Positions 29,113 through 37,142 of a DNA stretch of 64,000 bases are shown piece by piece. How positions within the stretch are numbered: the stretch's first letter is position 1; every line of letters begins with the position of its first letter. The translations under genes were made by a program, and so were the position numbers. The DNA comes from Desulfobotulus pelophilus (GTDB lineage Bacteria; Desulfobacterota; Desulfobacteria; Desulfobacterales; ASO4-4). The DNA is taken from the NCBI RefSeq assembly GCF_026155325.1, contig NZ_JAPFPW010000008.1:96367-160366 (forward strand), given 5' to 3'. The notes below the pieces were generated by a model. The model made no database searches. It was not told the origin of the DNA and worked only from the letters and a program-made list of their open reading frames with translations.

Positions 29113-29692
29113 CGGTGCTGCTGGCCTTTAGCTGTGCCTTTGCAACGGGTCTTGTTTTCGGATATCTTCTGCCCTGCCGGAAAGTTGGTTGCGGGCATGG
29201 CCATGGATGGGGAGCTGCCGGAGAATGACTGGTGGCGCAGTTTCCGGTCAGGGGAGGGGGATTGGAAGAGCACCTGGAAGAGGCCCTTTCCGCATCTCCG
29301 GATCTGGCCATGGCCGTGGAGCGGGTTTTGATGCCGGGCGCCGTAAAAATCAGGTTGCCGCAGCCGAATCCCGGCTCAGGGAGCAGGTGGAAAGCTATCG
29401 GAAAAGTATTCTTACGGCTTTAAAGGAAGTGGAAGACGGACTGAATCGGGCGGATTTTTCCGGTCGTCAGATGTCTTTGCAGCAAGCCATAGAGGAGAAG
29501 GCGGCCCGGAGCTTCGTGCTGGTGGAGCTGCGTTACCGGGAAGGTGCGGATGACCTCCTGACCCTGCTCGACGCCCAGCGCAGTCTTTTTCAGGCTAAGG
29601 ATCAGATGGTGCTGCTCCGGCTGGCAAGTCTGGATGCGGCACTGGATCTTTATAGAGTACTGGGTGGAGGGTGGGAGAGGCAATCTATCTGA
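29113..29692 (+). pseudogene. Decayed, internally deleted copy of the macB tail and outer-membrane factor gene
   Basis: Bases 29113-29172 match the macB 3' part at 26381-26445. Bases 29171-29330 match the outer-membrane factor gene at about 26702-26860, and from about 29335 to 29692 the match jumps to 27635-27997, so roughly 770 bases of the original middle are missing. The two parts are in different frames (the first is open as EEHLEEALSASPDLAMAVERV, the second as GRRKNQVAAAESRL). The last 115 residues are nearly identical to the parent (LVELRYREGADDLLTLLD). No complete product can be made; the open 167 codons from 29189 are a fusion by chance. Confidence 0.85.
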
Positions 29693-29959
29693 CCTCTGTA
29701 CGGATTGTATTCTTTTGTTGTGGTCGTTTCCGTCTCCCGGATTTAGAGAGCGACTGGGAAAAGAAAGTGGACCTGCTTGTTGGAGCGGATATGTGCTGAA
29801 GGGACCCGGAAAAAGGAGCCGGTATCCTTCCCCATGGAAGGCCTGTGCGGATTTCTTGTGGAAGTCCGCACGGCAAAACCATGTCTGGTATCTGCTGAGC
29901 ATCCGAAGGGAAGAAGCAAGCGGAAATACAAAGAGCCGGGTGCTGCCGCTCTGTCTGGC

Positions 29960-31975
29960 CTATACCTTGAATGTTCTGACAACAGTGTTAAGTTTTCCGG
30001 AAATGCTGAGCAGTGCCTCCGCCCTGTCTTTCACCTTACCACTGCTTTCGGTCATTTCGCTGGCAGCCTGATTGACAAGAAGAATATCACCGGAGACACG
30101 GGAAATCGCGTCGGCACTTTTACTGATATGTCTGTTTACATTCTGAATCCCGGAGGAGACATCACTGATGTTAGAGGCAATCTCCCGAGTGGCGGAAGAC
30201 TGTTCCTCCACGGCGGAAGCAATGGTTGTAATAATCTCATTCATGCTGGTGATAACGGCGGAAACATCCTGAATTCCTGCGGCGACTCCCTCCGTGTTAT
30301 TCTGCATGTTGCTGATTTTATCTTTGATTTCAAAGGTTGCACTGGCAGTCTGTCTGGCCAGATCCTTAATTTCATTGGCTACCACTGCAAAGCCTTTACC
30401 CGCCTCTCCGGCACGGGCGGCTTCAATGGTTGCATTGAGCGCAAGAAGATTGACCTGCTCAGATATTTCCGTAATCACCTCCACCACTCTCCCTACATCC
30501 AAAGCCGCTTTGCTGAGAGCTTCCACCTGAGCGATGGAGCTTGTGGTACCGGATACGGCCTGACTGGAAATACTTCGGGTTTTTTCTATATTTCTGGCGA
30601 TCTCGTCTACGGTTGAAGACATTTCTTCTGTTGCCGATGCCACCATCCCGGCATTGCTGCTGGATTGGTCCATCACAGCGGCCACGTTGCCCATGCTGCC
30701 ATTTATTTCATTCGTCTCTTTTGCCAGATTATCTGCCTGGCCAGACATCCCCCGGGCCGAAGACGACATGTCGCTGGAAAGCTCCGTGAGCATGTTGGCT
30801 GCCTGATCCAGGGATTTGGCATTTTCTGCTGTCTCCTTGATCAGGCTTTGCAGCCTGTCCATGAAGGCATTGAACCAGTAAGCCAGCTGTCCCAGTTCAT
30901 CTTTTGATTTTGCGTTTAATCGCCGTGTAAGATCCCCTTCCCCTTCTGCAATGTCCTGAAGATTGGCTACCATAGAATTAATGGGACCAGTGATGATACG
31001 ACTGATGCCAAAAACAATTCCGATGATAAGAAAAACAGCCAGAATCCCAGCGCCAACCACAAGTCTGACAGCGTTTTTGGCGTCAGCCAGCAGGGCTGTC
31101 AGGGAGACGGTGACCGCCAGACTCCAGGGAGCGTCCGATCCTTCCATACGTATGGGTTCAAAGATGAAATAGGATGTTTCCCCGGTGGCAAGAGCCTGCT
31201 GTTCTTCCCGCCGCTGGCGGCCTGCACGGACATCTGCGTCCCTTTGCCGTGCATCCGGCCGGACTTCCAGTATGGTACGGCCGATCTGTCTTTCGTTTGG
31301 GTGATACATGTATTTGGTATCATTCGAAAACAGAAAACCGTATCCATTATCCAGTGGCTTGATGGAGGAAACAATCTTCTGAATGCTGTGGGCTGTAACT
31401 TCCACACCGGCCATGCCGACTTTCTGACCATTGAGATGAATCGGGGATATGGCAACCAAAACCGGGATTGATCTGCCGGTTATGGTCCGTATGAGCGGAT
31501 CGGCAATATCATTCTGGTTTTTTCTTCTCAGGTTGTTGTAGTACGTATCCATTTCTGCGGAGATACCCATGAGGGAGCCGGACCGGAGAGTGCCCGTATC
31601 CCGGTGGAACCGGAGGGAAAAGGAACCGGATGTAGGAGAGGGGTCCAGAAGAATCCAGGCGGCAAGCAGCCCTGTGTGTCGTTCTACAATGGAGGCCAAT
31701 GCTGGCGCAAGGGAGTGCTGTGCTTCATGCCCGCTGGCAAGGAGGCCGGCTGTGAGGCCGGCTGTAGTGGAAGCGATGTCGGCTATGCTGCGCAGTTCGG
31801 ATCTGATCTCCTCCGCCCGCCGTGATGCTTCAAGGTCCACAGCCTCATATACACTTTTTTGAACGGCTGTAACAAAAAGAGAGCTGAGAAACCAGATAAT
31901 CCCTGTCAGGATTAACGCTACGGCAGCATTTACCAATACGGTGATTTTGGCTCCGACACCCATGTTCCATTTCAT
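29960..31975 (-). CDS. Methyl-accepting chemotaxis protein with dCache-type sensor
   Basis: 671 aa. Two membrane helices (about 10-35 and 305-328) bracket a periplasmic double-Cache-like ligand domain ([53 protein letters not shown]). A HAMP domain ([31 protein letters not shown]) leads to a long signalling coiled coil with the hairpin tip [38 protein letters not shown]. It reports a small molecule to CheA/CheW, which are not in the window. AAGGGGG precedes the ATG. No CheR-binding pentapeptide is seen at the C-terminus. Confidence 0.93.
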   Translation of the reverse strand: MKWNMGVGAKITVLVNAAVALILTGIIWFLSSLFVTAVQKSVYEAVDLEASRRAEEIRSELRSIADIASTTAGLTAGLLASGHEAQHSLAPALASIVERHTGLLAAWILLDPSPTSGSFSLRFHRDTGTLRSGSLMGISAEMDTYYNNLRRKNQNDIADPLIRTITGRSIPVLVAISPIHLNGQKVGMAGVEVTAHSIQKIVSSIKPLDNGYGFLFSNDTKYMYHPNERQIGRTILEVRPDARQRDADVRAGRQRREEQQALATGETSYFIFEPIRMEGSDAPWSLAVTVSLTALLADAKNAVRLVVGAGILAVFLIIGIVFGISRIITGPINSMVANLQDIAEGEGDLTRRLNAKSKDELGQLAYWFNAFMDRLQSLIKETAENAKSLDQAANMLTELSSDMSSSARGMSGQADNLAKETNEINGSMGNVAAVMDQSSSNAGMVASATEEMSSTVDEIARNIEKTRSISSQAVSGTTSSIAQVEALSKAALDVGRVVEVITEISEQVNLLALNATIEAARAGEAGKGFAVVANEIKDLARQTASATFEIKDKISNMQNNTEGVAAGIQDVSAVITSMNEIITTIASAVEEQSSATREIASNISDVSSGIQNVNRHISKSADAISRVSGDILLVNQAASEMTESSGKVKDRAEALLSISGKLNTVVRTFKV

Positions 31976-32513
31976 GGTTACCCCCTTGGCGGACGGTTTG
32001 GAGAACAGCGTTAAACAAAACTAAAGAGCTTGTCCGAAAAACAGTTTTCACAGGCAACAGCACACGATATACAGATATGAACGGTGCGCAATGTGCTATA
32101 TCTTGTGTTGGTCATTGTAAAAACAGGGTTTTTCAGACAGTCATCTAAAGATGATTTTTACCCGCTGGAAGGCAGGAGTATGGGTGGCATGACACCACCT
32201 GCGAGCATTTGATTGAAAAAGAGGCAAGGTCTTTTTTTGCCAGTTCTGACACTGGCAGGGCGACTCTGTTGTTGGCTGGTATCCCTTGCTCAGGTTTTCT
32301 TGTGTTGCTTTGGTGCAGGCAGGAGACCTGCTACTCACTGTAGCTGGAGAAAGGGGAAAAAATTTGAATATAATTTATTTTAACAGTTTTTGTCTGGGTG
32401 GGAAATAAAAAAGGAATGGGTGCGGCTGAAATATGAAGATAGGACGTAAGGCTATATAAAATAAGCTGTTACGCCCTGTCTATGAGGTGAGAGTTGTTGC
32501 CTGTGATCAGGAG
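31976..32513. other. Intergenic region between the chemotaxis gene and the FmdE-like gene
   Basis: About 540 bases. An open frame of 65 codons on the minus strand (32141-32338) is Cys/Gln-rich without a recognisable domain. GCAGG-CAGGAGA-CCTGC near 32318 is a small hairpin. AT-rich sequence at 32340-32460 may hold promoters. Nothing else is supported. Confidence 0.35.
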
Positions 32514-33218
32514 TCAGTCTCCAAGGGCAGCCCTGTTCTGCCGCCGTTGATTTCGTATGTTTCTGGTCATTTCCCCTTCTGTCATATCCCCCCATGGAAT
32601 AAAGGTATAGACACCCGTACTGTCATACAGCTCATCAGGATTTTTTGTGGAAAAGGCCTGTACAACGCTGCGCCGGTTTTCTCTTCTTTTTTTCTCTTCC
32701 GCTTCCGTAATGGTTTTATTTTTGAATTTTTCCCGAAGTTCAAACCAGTCTGAAGGCCAGGCATCCGGCTTCATGCTGACGGTAGTGCCTTCCAGGGTGG
32801 ATTTGCGGAAAAACTGAAAGATGAAGTGGTCAAACTCACTGGCAATACCGGGGGGGGGCCAGGTGCGGTCTGCGGGATTGCCCCCTTTCAGGATATAATC
32901 CAGGGTGTCCAGAGGGCCACCGCCCGCAAGGGTCATGACAAGAAGATCATCCAGATCCGGAGTCTCATCTCCGAAGAGGGTTTCCAGTCCGTAGCGGATA
33001 CCGATGAAGCTCATAAGTGTTCCGGCGCAGGAAGTATGGTAGTGGTCATAGATGTCTGTCAGGTGAATGCTGCGTATCTCGCCATTCTGCATGGCCGTGA
33101 TGGGGGGTAGTTTTCTGATGTTTTCCGGATGTTTCTGCTCTGTTGCTCCAAGCCCTATGGGCAGCAGAAGGCAGAAGGTCAGGAGTGTGAGAAGAAAGGG
33201 GTTTGGATTTTGTCGCAT
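32514..33218 (-). CDS. Exported FmdE-like protein (first paralogue)
   Basis: About 234 aa from the ATG at 33218, preceded by AAGGATC. A signal peptide (LLTLLTFCLLLPIGLGATE) sends it to the periplasm. The core IHLTDIYDHYHTSCAGTLMSFIGIRYGLETLF and GGGPLDTLDYILKGG resembles the FmdE fold, in which an FHGHLCPG-like motif and a following Asp/Cys motif bind metal. The match is weak and the second FmdE cysteine is absent. A paralogue at 55684-56385 shares TPDLDDL, GNPA-RTWPP-GI, VYTFIPWG and the C-terminal MRRNIR-type tail. Each paralogue sits beside a TonB receptor, so a periplasmic step of metal or cofactor uptake is inferred. Confidence 0.6.
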   Translation of the reverse strand: MRQNPNPFLLTLLTFCLLLPIGLGATEQKHPENIRKLPPITAMQNGEIRSIHLTDIYDHYHTSCAGTLMSFIGIRYGLETLFGDETPDLDDLLVMTLAGGGPLDTLDYILKGGNPADRTWPPPGIASEFDHFIFQFFRKSTLEGTTVSMKPDAWPSDWFELREKFKNKTITEAEEKKRRENRRSVVQAFSTKNPDELYDSTGVYTFIPWGDMTEGEMTRNIRNQRRQNRAALGD

Positions 33219-33327
33219 AGCCAGATCCTTTTTTTGTGGGTGCTTAAAAATTTCATAGACCACTACACCTAAAGCCCCCCTAAATCAAGTCGGAATGCAA
33301 TATTTTTTAGTTTCGGCGTAATTGTTG

Positions 33328-33356
33328 TTGACATGAAAAATTTATGAGGCTATTCC
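33328..33356 (+). promoter_or_regulatory. Sigma-70 promoter for the second TonB receptor
   Basis: TTGACA (33328-33333), a 17-base spacer and TATTCC (33351-33356) lie in the divergent gap, reading toward the receptor gene. Confidence 0.65.
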
Positions 33357-33357
33357 T

Positions 33358-33372
33358 TGCCCATTATGGGCA
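33358..33372. promoter_or_regulatory. Perfect palindrome, candidate operator
   Basis: TGCCCAT-T-ATGGGCA is a perfect 7-1-7 inverted repeat starting two bases after the -10 box, so a bound protein would block the receptor promoter and could also affect the divergent FmdE-like gene. The sequence is GC-rich in the arms, unlike a canonical Fur box. Confidence 0.6.
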
Positions 33373-33459
33373 TAATCTTGATTGTATCTGCTTTTTAATT
33401 GTCATTACAATAATTTCTCTGTTTTCCTGTTTTGTGAAAACAGAAGGAGAAAGGGCGGG

Positions 33460-35349
33460 ATGAACAGCTATTATTGGAAGGGCGGTCTATGGTGTCTATC
33501 GTTGATAGTGGTAGCAGGCTGGGTTTACGCAAAAGAGGTTCCCGGAGATACGGAGCTGAGCCAGGTGGTGGTCAGCGCCAGTCGTACGGAACAGCGTCTG
33601 GCGGATACGCCGAGGCCCACCTATGTGATCACGGCAGAGGAAATTGAAGCACGCCAGCCCCAGAATATTCAGGTATTGTTACGGGAAATTCCCGGTCTTC
33701 AGGTGGTGGAACGTACCGGTTCCTGGGGCGGTGGCGGGAGTGTACGGCTGATGGGGCTGGATGCCCACCATACGCTGGTGCTGGTAGATGGTCAGCGTTT
33801 TATCGGTGGCAATGATGTGGTGGATATTGCCAGCATACCCGTGGAAGCCATTGAGCGCATTGAAGTGGTCAAGGGGCCGGGGTCTGCTCTGTACGGCAGC
33901 GATGCCCTGGGCGGTGTTGTTCAGATTTTCACCAAAAAGGCCAAAGAGGGTTCCGCCCTTCGCGGCGGCGTGGCCGCAGGCAGTCGTAACCGTTTCCGGG
34001 GCCATGCCGGTGCGGACTATGGCAGTGAAAAGTACGGTATCCGTATGGATTATACCTATCGCAGGGATGATGGAATTGAACAGCCCAAGGATAAAAGCCG
34101 GTGGGAAGCCCTTTCCACAACCATCAACTATGCGGCCAGCGAGTCCGTGAACTTTACCTTTACACCCCTCTTTACCCGTCAGGTGACAACGGATGACTCC
34201 CAGAAACAGGGGGGGCAGACCGTTATTCAGGAACGGATTCAGGAACGCAGTGGCATGAATGCCCTTGTGGACTTCAGGCCGGATGCACTGACAAAGCTTC
34301 ATACCCGCGCCAGCTACATTGCCCATGATCACCGCAGGGAAGACGGTTCTCTGGAACAACTTGCCCAGTCATGGGAGTTTGAGACAGGCGCTTCGAGAAT
34401 TTTCGGCAGGCACACCCTGAGTGCAGGCTATGCCTATCTGGGAGAAAAAATTGAGGATAAGGCCACCCATATTCCGGCCAGCCAGAAAACTCACAGCATT
34501 CCGGGAGATTCAGCGGATCAGGATACCCACAGTTTTTATCTGCAGGATGCCATGGATTTTGGCCGCACCCTTGTGACCATAGGGGGACAGGTCGGTTACC
34601 ATGAAGACTGGGATACGGAATGTAACCCACAGGCCGGCCTTGTGTTTCGTGCCATGGATACCCTGCACCTCCGGGCATCGGTGGGCAGAGCCTTTGCCGG
34701 TCCTTCCCTTTTGAAGCGTTATGCGGAAATGCCCCGCCAGAGAAGGCAGTTCATAGTTCGGCCCAACGCGGATCTCAAGCCGGAAAAATCCATTTCATGG
34801 CAGGCGGGTTTTGACTGGGAAGCCACCCCGGCCGTTCTGATTCGCGCGTCTTTTTTCAGAAATGAGATCGATGATCTGATTGTCACGGTGCCGGTTGACT
34901 ACACTCAGACACCCAGACTGGAAACCTATGCCAATATCGGTGAGGCCGTTACCCAAGGGGTGGAATGGAGTGCATCCTGGCGGGTTTTTGAAGGCTTCCG
35001 GGCTACTCTCACCCACAGTTATACGGATACGGAAGACAAGAGTACCGGTAAAAAGCTGACAGACAGGCCGGAACACAGGGCGGGCCTGGATCTGGACTAC
35101 CATTTTCGTTATCCGGATATCCGCTTCCGTCTTACGGGCTCATGGACAGGAGAACGGGATACCATGGACGGCAATACCAGAAAAAGCCTTTCCTCCTATG
35201 AAACGTTTGATCTTGCCGTCACCTGGAAACCGGTACCTCAGATGGAGCTTTTTACCCGCATTGAAAACCTCACCAATGAGAAAAACATTGAGGATGAATG
35301 GCGGCTGGACGGCACCGAATGGATGGCAGGGATGAAGTTTTATTTCTGA
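33460..35349 (+). CDS. TonB-dependent outer-membrane receptor (second)
   Basis: About 629 aa from the ATG at 33460 with AGAAGGAGAAAGG upstream. A signal peptide (about 1-25, ending VYAKE) is followed by the TonB-box region LSQVVVSASRTEQRL, plug motifs (TYVITAEEIEAR, VLVDGQRFIGG, IERIEVVKGPGSALYGSDALGGVVQIFT) and a barrel ending MAGMKFYF. It is short for the family, in the range of BtuB/CirA. Divergent FmdE-like gene and downstream DUF4405-like genes suggest uptake of a metal complex or cofactor; ligand unknown. Confidence 0.88.
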   Translation: MNSYYWKGGLWCLSLIVVAGWVYAKEVPGDTELSQVVVSASRTEQRLADTPRPTYVITAEEIEARQPQNIQVLLREIPGLQVVERTGSWGGGGSVRLMGLDAHHTLVLVDGQRFIGGNDVVDIASIPVEAIERIEVVKGPGSALYGSDALGGVVQIFTKKAKEGSALRGGVAAGSRNRFRGHAGADYGSEKYGIRMDYTYRRDDGIEQPKDKSRWEALSTTINYAASESVNFTFTPLFTRQVTTDDSQKQGGQTVIQERIQERSGMNALVDFRPDALTKLHTRASYIAHDHRREDGSLEQLAQSWEFETGASRIFGRHTLSAGYAYLGEKIEDKATHIPASQKTHSIPGDSADQDTHSFYLQDAMDFGRTLVTIGGQVGYHEDWDTECNPQAGLVFRAMDTLHLRASVGRAFAGPSLLKRYAEMPRQRRQFIVRPNADLKPEKSISWQAGFDWEATPAVLIRASFFRNEIDDLIVTVPVDYTQTPRLETYANIGEAVTQGVEWSASWRVFEGFRATLTHSYTDTEDKSTGKKLTDRPEHRAGLDLDYHFRYPDIRFRLTGSWTGERDTMDGNTRKSLSSYETFDLAVTWKPVPQMELFTRIENLTNEKNIEDEWRLDGTEWMAGMKFYF

Positions 35350-35471
35350 AAAATCAGTCTGGCAGAAAGGGCGCAGATTTCTCAGAAATGTACACATTAT
35401 GAAACCTGAGGGCCGGAGTGAACAGAATTCCGCTTTCAGGTTTTTATCCCTTATGGCTACCGGAGACAGAA

Positions 35472-36080
35472 ATGAAATCATTCAGCATCAAAAAATGGAC
35501 CAGCCTTACCCTCTTTTTTGCGTTTGTCACGGCGAGTTTCAGCGGAATTGTGCTTTGCATTATGCCACCGGGCAGGATTGCCTACTGGCTGAACTGGAAG
35601 CTTCTGGGTCTTGGCAAGGAAGGCTGGGAACGTCTCTATCTTCCCTTTGCCATTATCATTTTGGTGCTGGGAACCCTTCATCTGCTTGCTTATAACTGGA
35701 AACTGTTTGTTTCCTATTTCAGAAGCAGGACAAACAGAAAAATATCGGCGGAACTCTATGCAGCCCTGTTTTTTTTTGGGCTGGTTTTTATTTCCGCTGT
35801 GACGGAAATTCCCCCGGCTTCTTGGATCCTGTCCGGTGTGGACAGGGCCAAGGATTCCTGGCTTTCCGAAGAAACCAGGCCTCCATTTCCCATGGCAGAA
35901 ATTCTGAGCATCCGGGATATCAGCCTGCGAACGGGTATTCCTGAGGAAAGGGCTATGCAGAAGATTCGTGAAGGGGGTATGGAAGTGAAAAGGCCGGAGC
36001 AGTCCATTGCGTTTATTGCGCGGGATAACCGGGTCAGTGCAAGGGAAATTTTCCTTATGATTACGGAGGGAGAACCCTAA
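35472..36080 (+). CDS. DUF4405-like membrane protein (first of a tandem pair)
   Basis: About 202 aa. Three membrane segments are visible: about 10-32 (LTLFFAFVTASFSGIVLCIM), 57-80 (LPFAIIILVLGTLHLLAY) and 100-118. The layout, and GTLHLLAYNWKLF, match DUF4405 proteins, which resemble haem-bearing cytochrome b-type membrane anchors. Compared with its neighbour it lacks two histidines (Tyr in AYWLNW and RLYLPF), so a haem site would be incomplete. A soluble C-terminal helical tail follows. GGAG precedes the ATG at 35472. It shares about half its residues with the next gene. Confidence 0.7.
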   Translation: MKSFSIKKWTSLTLFFAFVTASFSGIVLCIMPPGRIAYWLNWKLLGLGKEGWERLYLPFAIIILVLGTLHLLAYNWKLFVSYFRSRTNRKISAELYAALFFFGLVFISAVTEIPPASWILSGVDRAKDSWLSEETRPPFPMAEILSIRDISLRTGIPEERAMQKIREGGMEVKRPEQSIAFIARDNRVSAREIFLMITEGEP

Positions 36081-36155
36081 GCAGAGGTGCCGGTCACGGG
36101 GAATCGGTATGGATCAGCCAATTCGGGTGGAGAACGTATTTCGGGGAGAAAAAGT

Positions 36156-36761
36156 ATGAAACAATTCAGTATAAAAAAATGGACCAGTCTGACTCTCTGT
36201 TTCACTTTTGTCATTGCCGCATTCAGCGGTATCATTTTGGCTGTCATGCCCCATGGGAGACAAATTCACTGGATGGGCTGGCAGCTTATGGGCGTGGAAA
36301 GGGAGGGCTGGCAGGCGTTGCATGTGGCTTTTTCCCTGCTTATTCTGGCTGCCGGCCTGCTGCATCTTCTGGCCTATAACTGGAAACTTTTTCTCACTTA
36401 TTTTAAAAACAGGGAGAAAAAAAAGGGACTGTCAAGGGAATTTTACGGTGCCAGTCTTGTTGCGGTGGTTTTTCTCGTCTCTTCCGTGACCTTTACGCCT
36501 CCCGTTTCCTGGCTTATGAATGCTGTCGACCATGTGAAGGATGCCTGGGTGACGGAAGATACCAGACCACCCTTCCCAAGGGCAGACAGCATGAGCCTGC
36601 AGGATGTCTGCCGAATGGAGGGGCTTTCCCTTGCATTGGCCGTAGAGAGAATCCGGGCAAAGGGCATGGAGTTCCGAAGGCCGGATCAGACCCTTGCGTC
36701 CATTGCCAGGGCAAACGAACTCAGCGCCAGAGATGTCTATCTTGTGATAAAGGAAGAGTAA
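36156..36761 (+). CDS. DUF4405-like membrane protein (second of a tandem pair)
   Basis: About 201 aa, starting MKQFSIKKWTSLTL, almost the same as the previous gene (MKSFSIKKWTSLTL). Three membrane segments; histidines in RQIHWMGW, ALHVAF and LLHLLAYNW are spaced as in DUF4405 members with putative haem ligands. The C-terminal tail (SLQDVCRMEGLSLALAVERI, then SIARANELSARDVYLVI) looks like a small helical domain shared by both copies. GGGGAGAAAAA precedes the ATG. The pair arose by tandem duplication and probably transfers electrons or supports the uptake system next to it; this is inference. Confidence 0.7.
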   Translation: MKQFSIKKWTSLTLCFTFVIAAFSGIILAVMPHGRQIHWMGWQLMGVEREGWQALHVAFSLLILAAGLLHLLAYNWKLFLTYFKNREKKKGLSREFYGASLVAVVFLVSSVTFTPPVSWLMNAVDHVKDAWVTEDTRPPFPRADSMSLQDVCRMEGLSLALAVERIRAKGMEFRRPDQTLASIARANELSARDVYLVIKEE

Positions 36762-37142
36762 GGGGGTAACACGGCAAGAAGACTGTCGTACCTTGGAATG
36801 AAAGTTGGCCTGCCTCCGATTTTATCAGAAACCTGCGGCAGGCCATCGCTGTTGTATGGTTTTGTTCTCCAGAATGGACGGACTGGCACAGGGTCCAATG
36901 TTTCTCCGCAGGCACACGATATGATGGTACTGCTGTGGGTCTTGTTGGCTCATCCCGATTCGTTGTCAGACCCTCATAATGTTCCCCTTACTTTTCGTAA
37001 GTCTGATTCCGAAGATATTTTTTTCTCTGTTTTTTTAGGTTGACCCCATGGAACCGGTGGTGGCGGATACCCGGCAGAGCTGACGGGTCTGTTATCACTG
37101 CGGCGAAAAAGAGCCTGAATAGCTGGGGAAGGTGATCGTTGC
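36762..37142. other. Intergenic region before the EAL-domain gene
   Basis: About 380 bases with no supported gene. TGGCCTGCC (36807) and GGCAGGCCA (36838) form a long-loop inverted repeat. I looked for the conserved cores of c-di-GMP riboswitches here and did not find them. Confidence 0.35.

Noticed and set aside
29777..30616. 279-codon plus-strand frame
   Set aside because: Shadow of the chemotaxis receptor gene on the other strand, whose domains are clear.
32141..32338. 65-codon minus-strand frame, Cys/Gln-rich, between the chemotaxis and FmdE-like genes
   Set aside because: No domain or ribosome site; could be a decayed gene but nothing supports it.
36762..37142. Possible c-di-GMP riboswitch before the EAL gene
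   Set aside because: Neither the GGGCAAACC-type nor the ACGCAAAGC-type conserved core of GEMM riboswitches is present.
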